NCBI GenBank assembly: GCA_026413225.1
Contig: CM048591.1
Coordinates: 41,706,803-41,770,802 of the forward strand
DNA length: 64,000 nt
Reading direction: 5' to 3'
Source of the DNA: Otis tarda
Taxonomy: Eukaryota > Chordata > Aves > Otidiformes > Otididae
Numbering within the stretch: the stretch's first letter is position 1; every line of letters starts with the position of its first letter. A program made the translations under genes and the position numbers. Of this stretch, positions 36,701-48,900 are shown one piece after another. The notes beneath the pieces were generated by a model, which worked only from the letters and a program-made list of their open reading frames with translations, had not been told where the DNA came from and did no database searches.

Positions 36701-39700
36701 CATCATGGAACCATCCAGATGCATGTGTACAATAACGTGATCATAAATACAAAGAAGAAGTCCTTTTACTGTTTCTCAGATGATCTGGAAGTAATTCAGC
36801 TAAATAAATGGATTTCTAAGTGTTTACTTTCTGCTCTCCCTCACTACAGTACAGATTATTCTTTCCATGGACACATACAAACTAGAAGTAAGAGGAAAAA
36901 CCACCAAGTCCACTGTTGTTTTAAGATTTAAAAAACCCCAGACATTAAGCAACACCGATATGTTTTTAGTAGCTGAAACATGCTGTATTAGGCCTTGAGC
37001 ACCCATAATCTTGGAAGTCAAAAGCTCTAAGGGCAGATCAAGAAAGAAATCTCTCACCTATCCCTTGAGACTTCTCATGGAAGTCCTTGTGTGACAACTA
37101 CAGATTCTGGGGAGACAAAAATGATGCAGTCCAAATGCTTGAAAGGTCTTTTATTTTTTTTTTTTCTGTTTTAAAAGCAAATATATGCTCATATGAGTGA
37201 ACCTCTGGACACATCTAAGTATGCGTGTATTGATAGATCCCAATTTCTAAAGTCTAGAGTGAATGAACAGGGTGGGAAGGAGCATTGGTTAACTTACAAA
37301 CTGTGATCTGAAATGTCTAAGTTTCCCTTGCAAAAAACATGGTCAAATAAACTAATGAGCAATGAAAGTGTTGAAATTTGAATCCAGACCTTACTATTTA
37401 AATCCAATGTTGCCATTTGAATCCATATAGAAGAGTAGCATGTAAAATATCTTATTTACATAAGCTTTAATGACTCCATAATTCATGAATGGCAGAATGA
37501 TTGAGTTACAAAGGTAATTTGGAACAGGTGAGCACAAATTAAATATAAAAAGTCAGCGTATTTTATGTTCAGCTTACGGACCACCGTTTTCAAGATCTAT
37601 TTAATTCATACTACATGCCTTGTACTTCAAAATAAAGCAGCTAATTTCTCATGTTAACAATAGTTGTATTGTTATTGTTGGATATAACACCAAACATAGA
37701 TGGAGAAGTAAAAGTAGTACCAGGGTATTTTGTGACCTTTTTTGTTCTTTAAATGCAACAGGGCTATAGAAATGGGACACAAGATGGCTTTTTGGAAGAA
37801 TAGGTTGGAAGGCACAGATGAGCAAACTAATAATGATGTTATGAGGCAAATATTTTTAAAAAATGGGTTTTGCTTCACAGTAGTTGTAATCAAATGCTCA
37901 CACAGCAATTACATACTTTCAATTGCACAAGCAAAGATTAGTATTAGATGTGGCTTGTCATAATGTAATAAAATTTCTGATTAAAAAATGTTCCTCCCTT
38001 CTATTCCACAGTTCTTGCATGTGTAAATTATCCAACTAGAATAAAATGTGAAACTGATTCTTATAGTGTTGTATATTATCAAATAATACTCCAATAGATG
38101 CAATTAAAAGAACACTGCTTAAAAAAAATCTTATTTTGTATGGCATGTATTTCAGCATAATTGCACTATATGCATTATGAATAAAAGAGCTGCCTGTGGA
38201 TGCAGTTCTTGGTTCCTCTATAGAAAGTGACCATGAAATTTTAATTTTTTTTCTATCCTGGTGTAACTGCATTAATGAATGTGGTACGTACTGATTCAAA
38301 GTTTAGAAAAACTGCATTCCTAAAGAAGGAAAAGCAAAAAAAAAAAAAAAATTGCAGTGTAAGTTACAAAATAATGCCAACATTCATTTGTTTAAACAAA
38401 CAAAAACTTTAAAGACTGTGTTTCTATTTTGCATGTTTTAATATATTATATGAATGAGTGAAGTGCATGTTTTTGAAACTTAGCATTCAAATAGCTTCCC
38501 TGAAGACCATTTCTTATGTGACCAAAACTGAATTATGTTTCTTTTCTGTGGCCAATATTGGAGTAAAAATGAGGAAAAGCTGGGAAAGAAAAAAAAAAAG
38601 TCCGCATGTCTATACTAATAAAGCTTGAGTTTCTATTAAACTTCGCTCTAGGAAAATCACAGTTGTGTCTTGGAGTACCAGTATTTCCATAGATAATTAA
38701 TTTAAATATAACATAAAAGCAACAGACCCCAGATGAAATAGACAATTATCCTCTTCATAAGTTCATTAAACTGCAAACCACAGCCATGCTTAGAGTCTGG
38801 TCTTCGTCTTCTTTCTTTTAGTATTCATCTTTATTTGTTTTTTCTTGGGCTGTTTTGAATGAAGCGAATCAAAGGAAAAATGTTTTACAAGGAAGAGAAA
38901 TGCAATAAAATACATCAGAGAAACATGCAGAGTTACTGTTCATGCGAGGATATTAAGGGATATATCTTTTATTTTTTTTAAATTTATGTGAAAATAGTTC
39001 TTTGTTGCCAGTGGTGAAAAGAAACCTAATTTAGGAAACCTAAAGTTTCTAATGATATCTCTTTTCTATTTGTGGAATAGATGTAGTGCAGAAACTGCTG
39101 AAGGCCACATGCCTCTATGTATTAACCATGCAGAGTATGAGATGGTCTAAATACGTATCTTGAGCATCTCTATCTACATTCCCTGTAATTTCTCCTAAAC
39201 TCCACTACACAGTTATACTCACGGCATATGGACTATTTTAACACCGGAGGGCATCCTGTTTATCCTCTATGAGGTATTTATTCATAATTTGCTAACTCCT
39301 TTCCTTTTCCCCATGGTTATATCAAACTATGTGTAATGCATCTAATACGTTGCTAATATTATCTTTTCATAGAAGGTATTGTTCATCTGTCCTAAGCATA
39401 GCAAGATAATATAGTATAGAGCAGACAGCAAGCAAAGTAATAGATTTGAAGGTCAGAAGATGCTCCAGTGATAAACTGCAGAATTTTCTCAAGTGGTTTC
39501 TCTTTCAAGTTTGTAATTTCCTGTTGGACCAGGGCATGGCTTTTAGAACACACATCAAGGCTTAATAGAAAGATATCAGCTGAAAAATAATGTAAAATGT
39601 TCTGCTGTTTAATTACCTCCACTATAGAAATGTTATCTCTATAGTAGTTTTAGCTTCCAGTTTCCACTTCCTGATATGCCTTTGGCAGTCATGTTTTTTT

Positions 39701-41283
39701 AAAAAAAATGATTTTTTTTTCTCATTTATTACTTAGAGCTGAATTGTCACTTCTGGTCATAGTGAACTTAAATTAGTTGAGCTTCTCTAGTCTTTTACTG
39801 TGAGACAGATATTTCGAAGTTCATCCCTACCTTGTATTTCTTTTAATTCTTTTCAGTTTGCCAACACCTTTTTTATTTTTTAAGCATGAACAGCTCAACA
39901 GGCTACCAAAGGATGGCAGAGAGTAAAAACACGACAGTGAGTGAATCTATGAAAGAACAGAACATCTCCTGACATACAGATCAAATTGAGGCTTTAAGAC
40001 TGACACAAGAGTGCAATGTTTCTTGTTCTACACTAGATGGGTTGCAGCTGTGGAGAAAAGGGCTGAGAAAGCAGAAAAGTGAGAATAAGCCTGCTGTAAG
40101 ATGGAGTGTTGCTTATAGGCAACTGTAGAGAAGACAGGGGCTGGCTTTGGTTAAATCTCAGTTGGATGCAATGTCAAGGTGGTCCTTTTTCTTTCTATTT
40201 ACTTTGTCTATAATGTTGAGATTATCTTATTCTTAGAAACAAACAAGAGATAGTATTTCAAATTTTAGAAAAAATTAGTAAAGCTGATAATTTGTTGTTG
40301 CTTTTCTAATATAATTCTGCCTTTAAATTTATGTAATACTTACACAGATGTGCAGACAACTTTCATTCCTTATTCTTTCTCCTCCGCCTCGTTTCTACTA
40401 TACAACACAGGATAGGATTTATATCCCTAAGAACGTATTTCTCTTTGTGAATTAACATTAGAAATACTAATGAGAACATGTATCTTCTGCCTTCTTTTTA
40501 TTAAATGCATAGTAAGAATCTACTGAAATAGCTATAATGCATTAGAGAGTCTTTCAGGCTCAGCGAACATATATTGCATTCAGAGTTTTTGTTTTGAAGT
40601 TACTACAAGAACCATATCAACCAATTTTCTGTGAGATGTTGTTGAAAGGAGCTTTTTGTTCTTTTATGGAAGACTGAGAAGTTTGATTTGGGCTACTGAA
40701 AACCAGAATAGCCTCAAATGCAATCTGCTTCTTTCTCAAAGAGGAGGAACATTGTCACTAACTGTTCTTTCAGCTTACTCTACGAATAGGATTAGAAGAA
40801 CTTACAGAGTACAGAAAAGTAAAAAGGGGATAATTTAATTATGGTGGAAAGCTATCTTAAATGTCTTTTCAAAATACAGGAAAAGAGGTAACCAATTTCT
40901 TTTTTCCCTAAGGCTCATATTGAGGGTGAATTTACTTGGCAATTACTGAAGAAAAATAATTAAATAGAACATTCTAAGTTTAACCCATAGCAAATATTTA
41001 TGAAGAATGTATAACGTAAAATAATGTTTGTGATATGTAATTCTGTGGTTCTTGCATATAATTGAATTACAATATATAGGCCCTAGTGAATGTTTGGAGG
41101 ACCATAAAAGCTGAGCTTTCCCCCTCACCCCCACCCAGATTGACTACAAATAAGAGACATCTTATAATTTAATTATAAGGAACTCTAGAAACCATATAGT
41201 TACAATAAAATTACTTTTTTTTTTTCAAAGCAAAACCTCTACTGGTACACTGGGTGAAGCCTTCCTAACCCCTTCTCTCCCTC
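30779..41283. other. Unique AT-rich gene desert
   Basis: More than 10 kb with no recognisable gene or repeat family. It contains many short T- or A-runs (for example 30796-30813 and 38338-38351) and a tandem duplication at 33290-33325. Open frames are all under about 90 codons, AT-rich and without motifs. Confidence 0.5.
33290..33325. repeat. 18-bp tandem duplication
   Basis: GTCAGTCTTCACAATAAA occurs twice head to tail with no mismatch (33290-33307 and 33308-33325), followed by a partial third-like ATCAATAAA. It is a small recent slippage or duplication; each unit happens to carry an AATAAA. Confidence 0.85.
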
Positions 41284-41469
41284 TTAATTTCTATTTTTAC
41301 TTGGGCAGGTAAGCAAGTTCCAGCTGGATGAGATAAAGGTTTGAAGAAAGCAATGAGCACGTCCATTCCATATAATACACATATCCATGCCCGGTACAGG
41401 CTGCTGCTTGTTATAACCTGGAACATCAAGAAATTCAGGTCCTCTGATTGACAAAATATCACTCACCAC
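41284..41469 (-). other. Candidate minus-strand exon or open frame
   Basis: On the minus strand, after a possible acceptor (CTGGCTTGTCAG), 61 codons are open to a stop. The peptide (VVSDILSIRGPEFLDVPGYN at the start) looks protein-like but matches no family I know. The same point also contains GTGAGT, which could be a donor instead. On the plus strand a GTAAGC sits at 41309. It may be accidental. Confidence 0.15.
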
Positions 41470-44400
41470 CTGACAAGCCAGGTAAAGCAAATCTCATAGT
41501 TCAGTGGTGTGCTACCGCACACATTTCAAGCAATCGCTAGAGCAAAAGGTAAAGCCACAGCAGTGATGCTAAAGGGGAAAAAAAAATCACTGGAGCAGTA
41601 GAGTAAATCTCTGAAACAGTGCAAAAGAGCAATCATTAGAACAGTAAGAGGAGCAGCCTTCCAAGTCACCAAAGGAGATTAAGAAGTGATTGCAGAAAAT
41701 GTGAGGGAAAAGTAGACTGGAAAGATAGAAAGCTTCTGTAAGAGTTCATGATCAAGAATAAGGCAGCTACAAGATGTAGAGATGGAATAAGTTTTATGGA
41801 GCACATGTGATTCTATTAAGTCATGGCATCAAAACATAATTTAAAAAGCTATAAAGGCAGAAACTATAATTACTGATGGTGCTGTGGACGTCATATTCTA
41901 TTTTGTTGTATAATTAGAACCTCCTAATAAAATTGCTTCTTATATCCCTGTCTGTCTTTTCCCCTCATGTTTAGTGCAAATAAATTAAGGAACATGAAGT
42001 ACGTGGAGAAGCATTTGGCTTAGAAATAGTTACATTGATCTTTCAAGTTCATTGGTTTCCCCCTTTCTGGTGATCAGTGTTTGAAGTTAAAAGAACCTTA
42101 TTTGTTATCATGTAACTTACTTTCCAAACATACTTAATGAAGGAATCACTTGACACATAACAGAATTTAAGCCAGTGCAAACAACCCAAACAAAATCTTG
42201 TCCTACACCTCTTCCTGTTTAGGACGCACTATTTGGGGTCGCCTAGCAAAAATTTTAATGAGCTTGATCGTCTGCTTGTCTGCACACACACCTACATACT
42301 TCACGACGATAGGATAACCCTGCTGCCCTGACACCTCGTACATGTGAGGCATGCAGCTGCTATTTCTGTTAGTCTTCTCAATACCAACTTCTAAGTGCTC
42401 CACATTCAGTTATAACACAATATTTCACACATACATAATTAGCATGATTGGTAAGTCTTATGATAAAGAAAGGAAGCTGATACATCCATGGTATGATAGA
42501 TCATAGCTTCTCAAGGATGTTCTATTTCCAAGAGATCAATTGTTTGTTTATACCTAAGAAAATACTAAAATGTCTTGCAGAATCCTTGGAACAGAATTTT
42601 CTTCTTTTTAAATTCAAAATTTTATTTTTGTACCCATTATCAGTGCTTATGTTCCAAAAGAACTCCCTGTATCTAAAAATGTGATTGTTTAGGAAGGCTT
42701 TGTCATTCGGAAAATGCTCATGAACTAGTTGCTTTTTTACAACTATGTTGAAATCTACAATTTATTTACAATTATATTGAAACTTACTTTACTGTAAGAG
42801 AATAAATGATAGTTAATAAGTTTGTAGAAATATTTGATGTTCAGACTCGGAGTCTTGTCACTACTATATTAACTAACTCACTAGCTTGGCGAGTACATGA
42901 CTTACTTAATGTGACATGTGTAAATGTCTTCAATATAACATCCCATACAAAGGCAATACACACTTTAAGTCAGTCCTACGTGTTCATGTAGAATAATGAT
43001 GAATTATATGAATGAGTTTAAATCTTCAAATTTTATAGGAAATCACAAGTATTGCAAAATCTGTCTTCCATGCATCTAGTCATCAAGCCATTGTAGTTGA
43101 AGGTTGTCTTATTTTAAAAACTGTAAGTGACCAGAATTTATAGGAACAATTAGTGTTTCACATTACTTTAGACATCATGATTGGTATCTTGTTTTGCACA
43201 ACACTTAAGGGATAATCTGAACGGAATTGGATAGAAAAGTTTCCAAAATTCTTAAAATCACTCATATCACTTATATAATTTGGAATATATTACCCACAAG
43301 TATTTCATTCAACGAAGGAATCTTTCATTACATTTTGGTAGTCCTTGGTAGGGTTCCCGGGTACACAGGAGGTCTTTACAAATTTAGTTTATTTTTTCTT
43401 TTTTTTTTTTTTTTTTCCTGGAATACTTAAATGTAGGTTTCATTGGAAAGAGATGGAGTTCAAGTCCAGATGCTAATTTTATGAAATAAGAATAAAGAAT
43501 GCAAATCACTTACCTGTCAACATTTTTTTTTTCCTTTTAGTCTTTGGTAAAATTAATTAAAGCCTCAAATTCTTTCAATTTATCCCAGGAATCTTACTAA
43601 AGGGCCAAATTTTTCTTCCTTTACTTATTTGAGAAATGTTATCAAGTTAAATTCTTTCATCTCTCCTCCTGTCATTTATTAAATTTTGTTAACGGTCCCT
43701 GTGCATGTGCAAGTTTCACTTCAGGTGCATAATCCTGAAATCTTAATGTGCAACTTTTTTCATAAACAATACAAAGAAGTTGACAGGTCTGAAAGGGGCT
43801 TGTGTGAAAAGATAATTAAGTGCTTTAGAGAGTGTCAAGAGTCAATAGCTCAGCACTGTCAGCATTCTCGAGTGTTACAGGCTATAATTAGATGGCATGG
43901 AGGTGTAAGGTATGTTTGGCAGTTTATTTCAGCATGATCTCCAGGGTAAAAATAAAAAGCTGCCTCAAAATGAGACACTATGAGTGAGGAGAGCAAGAAG
44001 ACTAAAACCTCACACATGGTTTTTAGTGACTTACACAAATTGCTACCTTGTGAAGAAGCCACTGTTTTCAAAATTTCCAACCATTTAGTTAGTTTTATCT
44101 TATGTCTTAAATTTTGATTATGAGATCACTGGTACTTTTGCTTTCCTAATTTTCCAATTCATTCCTAACTTGCACTCCCTACTGTTTCATTATGGCACTT
44201 AGTGAGTGGCCTTTAAACAATAACATTACATACAAGAAGGCATTTGTTGTTACAAAGATAGGCAAACCACGCTGGTTCAGAAACAAGACACAGTCAGTTG
44301 CAACCAAGTGCCTGAAAGTTGCCAAGAAAGCTTTAATAATTACAGATCCTGAAATCTTACTGTAGTTTTTATGTAACAGAGACAATGACATGACAACTTC

Positions 44401-44993
44401 ACAAGAACAAATTCTTTCCTTAATTTCTAAGCACTCTGCTGTAAGGGCAAAAATATTAGCTGTTTTAGAAATTACCTAAAATGGATAGAAAAGTAAACAT
44501 AAAAGGCTTTGATCTTGTGTTTAGATATACCAGCGAAGATAACTATCTCTGCAATGAGATGCTTGGGTTTTCTGCAATTTGTCCTAAAGCAGACAATACA
44601 AAAGGATTTTCACATTCTGATATGTGGCCTTTATTTGAAGATCTGATCCTACCTGAAACTGAGTAGGAAATTGACTTACCAAATTACTTGAGCAAAATTT
44701 CCAAAAACACCTATTTGATTTCGCCATTGCCATCTAAATAATGCTAGAAGACTAGCTGATTTCTTAATTACTGGATTGTGTACCTCTGTAAGTATAATAA
44801 TTTTCTCCCTTTCTCTTTCACTCATGCACTACTAACCCTATCCCTTGCATTAATACAGCACCACCCATCTCAAAATCCCGAAGCTTTTCATTCTTGTTCA
44901 CAATAAAATCTGTTATATTTACTCTTTTTGAAATGTTAGAAGCTCAAGATTTGTACAGAAAAATAATTCCCACTACAATTTATGTTTTCGACA
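41470..44993. other. Unique sequence with weak open frames
   Basis: A CpG-containing stretch at 42203-42403 is open on the minus strand for 66 codons (includes SGQQGYPIVVKYVG) and partly open on the plus strand too, so I do not call a gene. About 43750-43960 has homeobox-like motifs (GATAATTAAGTGCTT, CTATAATTAGATGG) and may be a conserved regulatory element. No repeat family is recognised. Confidence 0.4.
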
Positions 44994-45829
44994 TGGACAG
45001 TGGGATAGAGTGCACCCTCAGCAAGTTCGCCGATGACACCAAGCTGTGTGGTGCCGTCGACTCGCTGGGGGGGAGGGATGCCATCCAGAGGGACCTTGAC
45101 AGGCTGGAGAGGTGGGCCCGTGCCAACCTCATGAAGTTCAACCAGGCCAAGTGCAAGGTCCTGCACCTGGGTCGTGGCAATCCCAGGCACAAATACAGGC
45201 TGGGCGGAGAATGGATTGAGAGCAGCCCTGAGGAGAAAGACTTGGGAGTGCTGGTGGACGAGAGGCTCAACATGAGCGGGCAATGGGCCCTTGCGGCCCA
45301 GAAGGCCAACCGCATCCTGGGCTGCATCAAGAGGAGCGTGGCCGGCAGGTCGAGGGAGGTGATTCTGCCCCTCTACTCTGCCCTGGTGAGACCCCACCTG
45401 GAGTACTGCGTCCAGTTCTGGAGCCCCCAACACAAGAAGGACATGGACCAGTTGGAAAGGGTCCAGAGGAGGGCCACCAAGATGATCAGAGGGCTGGAGC
45501 ACCTCTCCTATGAGGACAGGCTGAGAGAGTTGGGGCTGTTCAGCCTGGAGAAGAGGAGGCTCCGGGGAGACCTGATAGCGGTCTTCCAATACCTCAAGGG
45601 GGCCTACAGGAAAGATGGGGAGAAACTGTTCAGTAGGGCCTGTTGTGATAGGACAAGGGGTAATGGGTTTAAATTAGAAGGAGCTAGGTTTAGATTAGAT
45701 ATTAGAAAAAAATTTTTTACAATGAGAGTTGTAGAGCACTGGAACAGGTTGCCCAGAGAGGTGGTGGATGCCCCATCCCTGGAAGTGTTCAAGGCCAGGC
45801 TGGATGAGGCTCTGAGCAACCTGATCTAG
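44994..45829 (+). pseudogene. CR1 reverse transcriptase, C-terminal part
   Basis: The open frame of the truncated CR1 encodes the part of the RT domain from motif C to the C-terminus, about 277 codons. Motif C is intact as FADD (45026-45037). It is followed by the [11 protein letters not shown] block, [10 protein letters not shown], the [13 protein letters not shown] segment and the C-terminal domain ending in SNLI. Motifs A and B are absent because the insertion lacks its 5' part. The frame also extends upstream into unrelated flanking DNA to 44894, where an ATG is found by chance. It cannot make an active enzyme. Confidence 0.96.
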
Positions 45830-45904
45830 TCAGGGATGTCCCTGCTTCTTGCCAGGGGGTTGGACTAGATGACCTTTGAAGGTCCCTTCCAACTCTAACC
45901 ATTC

Positions 45905-45932
45905 TATGATTCTATGATTCTATGATTCTATG
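45905..45932. repeat. CR1 terminal octamer repeat
   Basis: Three to four copies of the TATGATTC / ATTCTATG octamer at the 3' end of the CR1, the longest such array of the three young copies. It is thought to result from, and take part in, target-primed copying. Confidence 0.95.
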
Positions 45933-48900
45933 ACTGCAACCAGTTCTCTATCTCTAGTATCGTAATTAAAAGTTAGCTATATAAAAGCTCATGTGATTAT
46001 AGTTATAATTTTTAAAATATGAGTGGTCCACATTTCCATTAGCATTCTACTTGGTAGTTAGCAATAAGCAGAAATAAAATATTAGGACTTTTAAAGTAGG
46101 AGATTACCAACTAGTTGAATTCTCCAATAGCACAGAATAATTATTAATTATCATAATCATTTTTATTCACAGAGCAAAATGTCTCTGGGATACCTGTGTG
46201 GTTCCTTCCTGTACTGTTCTCCAACGTCAGCCTTATCTGCTCTCAAATCTGGAAGCAATATTTGTATTAACTAACGACCTGACTGCATAGCTAATAAAAA
46301 GTTAGTACTGCAGGAAAGTCATGGAATGGAGCTGAGCTTTTCAGGAATTTTTCCCCCTTTTTCTTCTAGACATTTCACAAACCATTTAAAATTACAACCT
46401 CAATGAAGTGCTCTCTGAGCATCTTCTGGTCATATCCTTTCCCTAGCTCCACAATTACATTGTCTATAAATAATCAAGAAAAGCTGGAATATCTGCTTAA
46501 AAAAAAAAGTTAGCTACTAAGGCATAGGAAACTCCTGAAACTAGTCAGAGACAAACAGTTACATTTTAAAATTCCTAATAGACAAATTACAAATTTGGTA
46601 CATTCAATGTACCAAAGGAATCCTAACAGGAAGATAAGCTGATTATCTCTGCTTGGTTCCCTACTCCATTAGAAATTTTCTGTTTGCTGTTAAGCTACTC
46701 CCTCCAGGCTGGAGCTCCATGAGCACAGAACCTGCTAATTCGACTTGAAGCTTACCTGCTGCTCAGGGCTGGTGGCACTCGATGTCTGAGTGCACCAGAG
46801 GAAGTGTGCTAGGTCTCCTGAATTACTTGACTAGGTGCTATTAGGTAGATCCTCCTTTTGCTCATTCCAGTTAGACTCTCTCCTGCATCCCATGAGGGGG
46901 TTTCCCCAGACCTCAGCACCTGCCACATTCCCTGAGCTATTCAGTAACAAGCAATTGAGTAGAGAAGTACTTGTTTTTCTCCAGCCTCTGTTAGGAAGAT
47001 CTGGCCTTTCCTGATCTTGAAACAACAGGAGTTTAGATGTTCTCCTGTGGAAGAAGATTTAGTGTGATGAAAGCCCACTGGCATGAAGTAAAAGCCACAG
47101 AAGGACGAGATTTGTAACTACTTTGTCTACTAGAAGCACTTTCTGTTAGCTACTTGAGCCAGTCAAGTACTCAAGTACTTAAAATCTGTATTGTTTGTTG
47201 TGAAATCCCATTCTGCAACACTTCACCACCCTCACCCTCCAACCTTGGTAATGAAAACACTTTAAAAATTATCCTGATAGGAGATTTTTATATGCATGAT
47301 ATTTTTATGTGAAAAAAAAATTACATGTCTTTTATTTGAATTGTTTGAACATTTCAGTAAAGTATTGGGAGGAGAAGAATGACTACGTATAACTTAGTGA
47401 TACTTGCAAAAACATTTGAGAGAGGTCATACAAAAGGGCTGTTACAGAAATTAAACAGTTACAACATGAAAAACAATATAACATCATGCCAAAAGCCAAA
47501 AGCAAGCAAGCAAAGAGTGAGATTAAACTGACAGTGGGTGTTGATAGCACAGCACCTTGGGATTGCATAGTGAGGTCCTATGTAATGCTCTGAGTACACA
47601 TATAGTCAAAAGGGAATATGATTAATGAAATAGCACAGTTCCAAGTCATAAGAATTACTTTGGTGTTTTTAAGGACTAAGAGAAACTTCAGAGCTACCTG
47701 ATCATGCTAAGTAAACACAGTGATCAGGAAGGGACAGTCCAAGGAAAGACTACACTTACTATCCAGCTTTTATCTTTAAAAACTTTTACATCCCATAAAG
47801 CGGATGATATAGATAGTATGTTACCACTGTAAAAAATCAGCAGCAGGATCCTTAACTAAAAATTCAAATTTTCTAGCAATATGGGTTTCCCCATCTCAAA
47901 AAGGATATTGCAAAAGTTAAAAAAGTGTTCAGTGAAGGATTAAGGAAATTTTTACAAAGAGGAGTTTGTTAAGGGAGTTGAAAAATACTTTAGAGAGAAT
48001 GAAAAAGGATTTTTTTTTCATCTTAGAAATGAAATGAAATGAAGAAACAAGATAAATTGAAAAAATAGTAAATGTTAGAGAAGAAATAGTAGAGGACATT
48101 CAGTTTCCTATTCCATAGCTTAAGAACAAGTGATCATTCAAGAAAATAAAAAAAATTGCCAGTTAAAAACATTAATACATATTTGTGAACATAGTGATTC
48201 GCAATACATCCTTGTGGACAGCAATTTTGCATAAGTCTAAAAAGGGGTTGGAAGTTACAGGACAATAAAAATGCTTAGAATTCTATTTATCACTGCAGCC
48301 AAACATTTTGGGAAGTATTAAAACTGCATTCTGTGGGGTATAAAAGAGTATCTAACTAAAGAGATTAGGGCATATAATATTGATTCAAATTATTCCATGT
48401 CTGCTGAAAATTGACCTATCCTCTTTTACCTGAATCTTTCAGAATTGGGCAGTCTCCAAAACAGATTTCAACACACCCTCACTCTATATCCTGTTGAAAT
48501 CAATGGCATAATATTTTACATTTCTCATACTTAATTCATCTCTCTGAATCACCATACTATTTTCCATAACTTCATTTATATCTCAAATACTCAGTTAAGA
48601 AAATTAAATATACATTTATTCTACGTTTGTGATTTTTGTGTCAATAGATACACACTGAGCTAAATCCCTGTTACGATGCTTAAAATGTTACAAACCTCAA
48701 AGTTATTCTGAGAGTAAGATTTATGATTCTAAATTATTTTGAGTCTGTAAAAATTATGTTGACTTAATACATAAAATAATAATAACAAAAAAATTGACAC
48801 AAAGGGGTACAAATACTTTTTTTTTTTCCAGCACTAGGTACAATGGTTTTATCCTGGAATGCAACCTGGTAATCCTGAGAATTGCTTGTGGTTAGAATAT

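Larger units (their letters stand above)
44994..45932 (+). mobile_element. Young 5'-truncated CR1 LINE
   Basis: A 939-base CR1 3' fragment that begins just upstream of RT motif C and ends in about four ATTCTATG-type units. Against the matching part of the copy at 56380-57874 I count about 14 mismatches (roughly 1.5 percent), several of them CpG-type changes. The second frame remains open to its natural TAG. There is no clear target-site duplication at the flanks. Confidence 0.97.

Noticed and set aside
44936-45589. 217-codon minus-strand frame
   Set aside because: It is the antisense shadow of the CR1 reverse transcriptase; the same shadow appears at 56768-57538.
46755-46784. 30-base minus-strand mini-exon with good splice signals
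   Set aside because: Too short to separate from chance; no neighbouring exon in compatible context was found.
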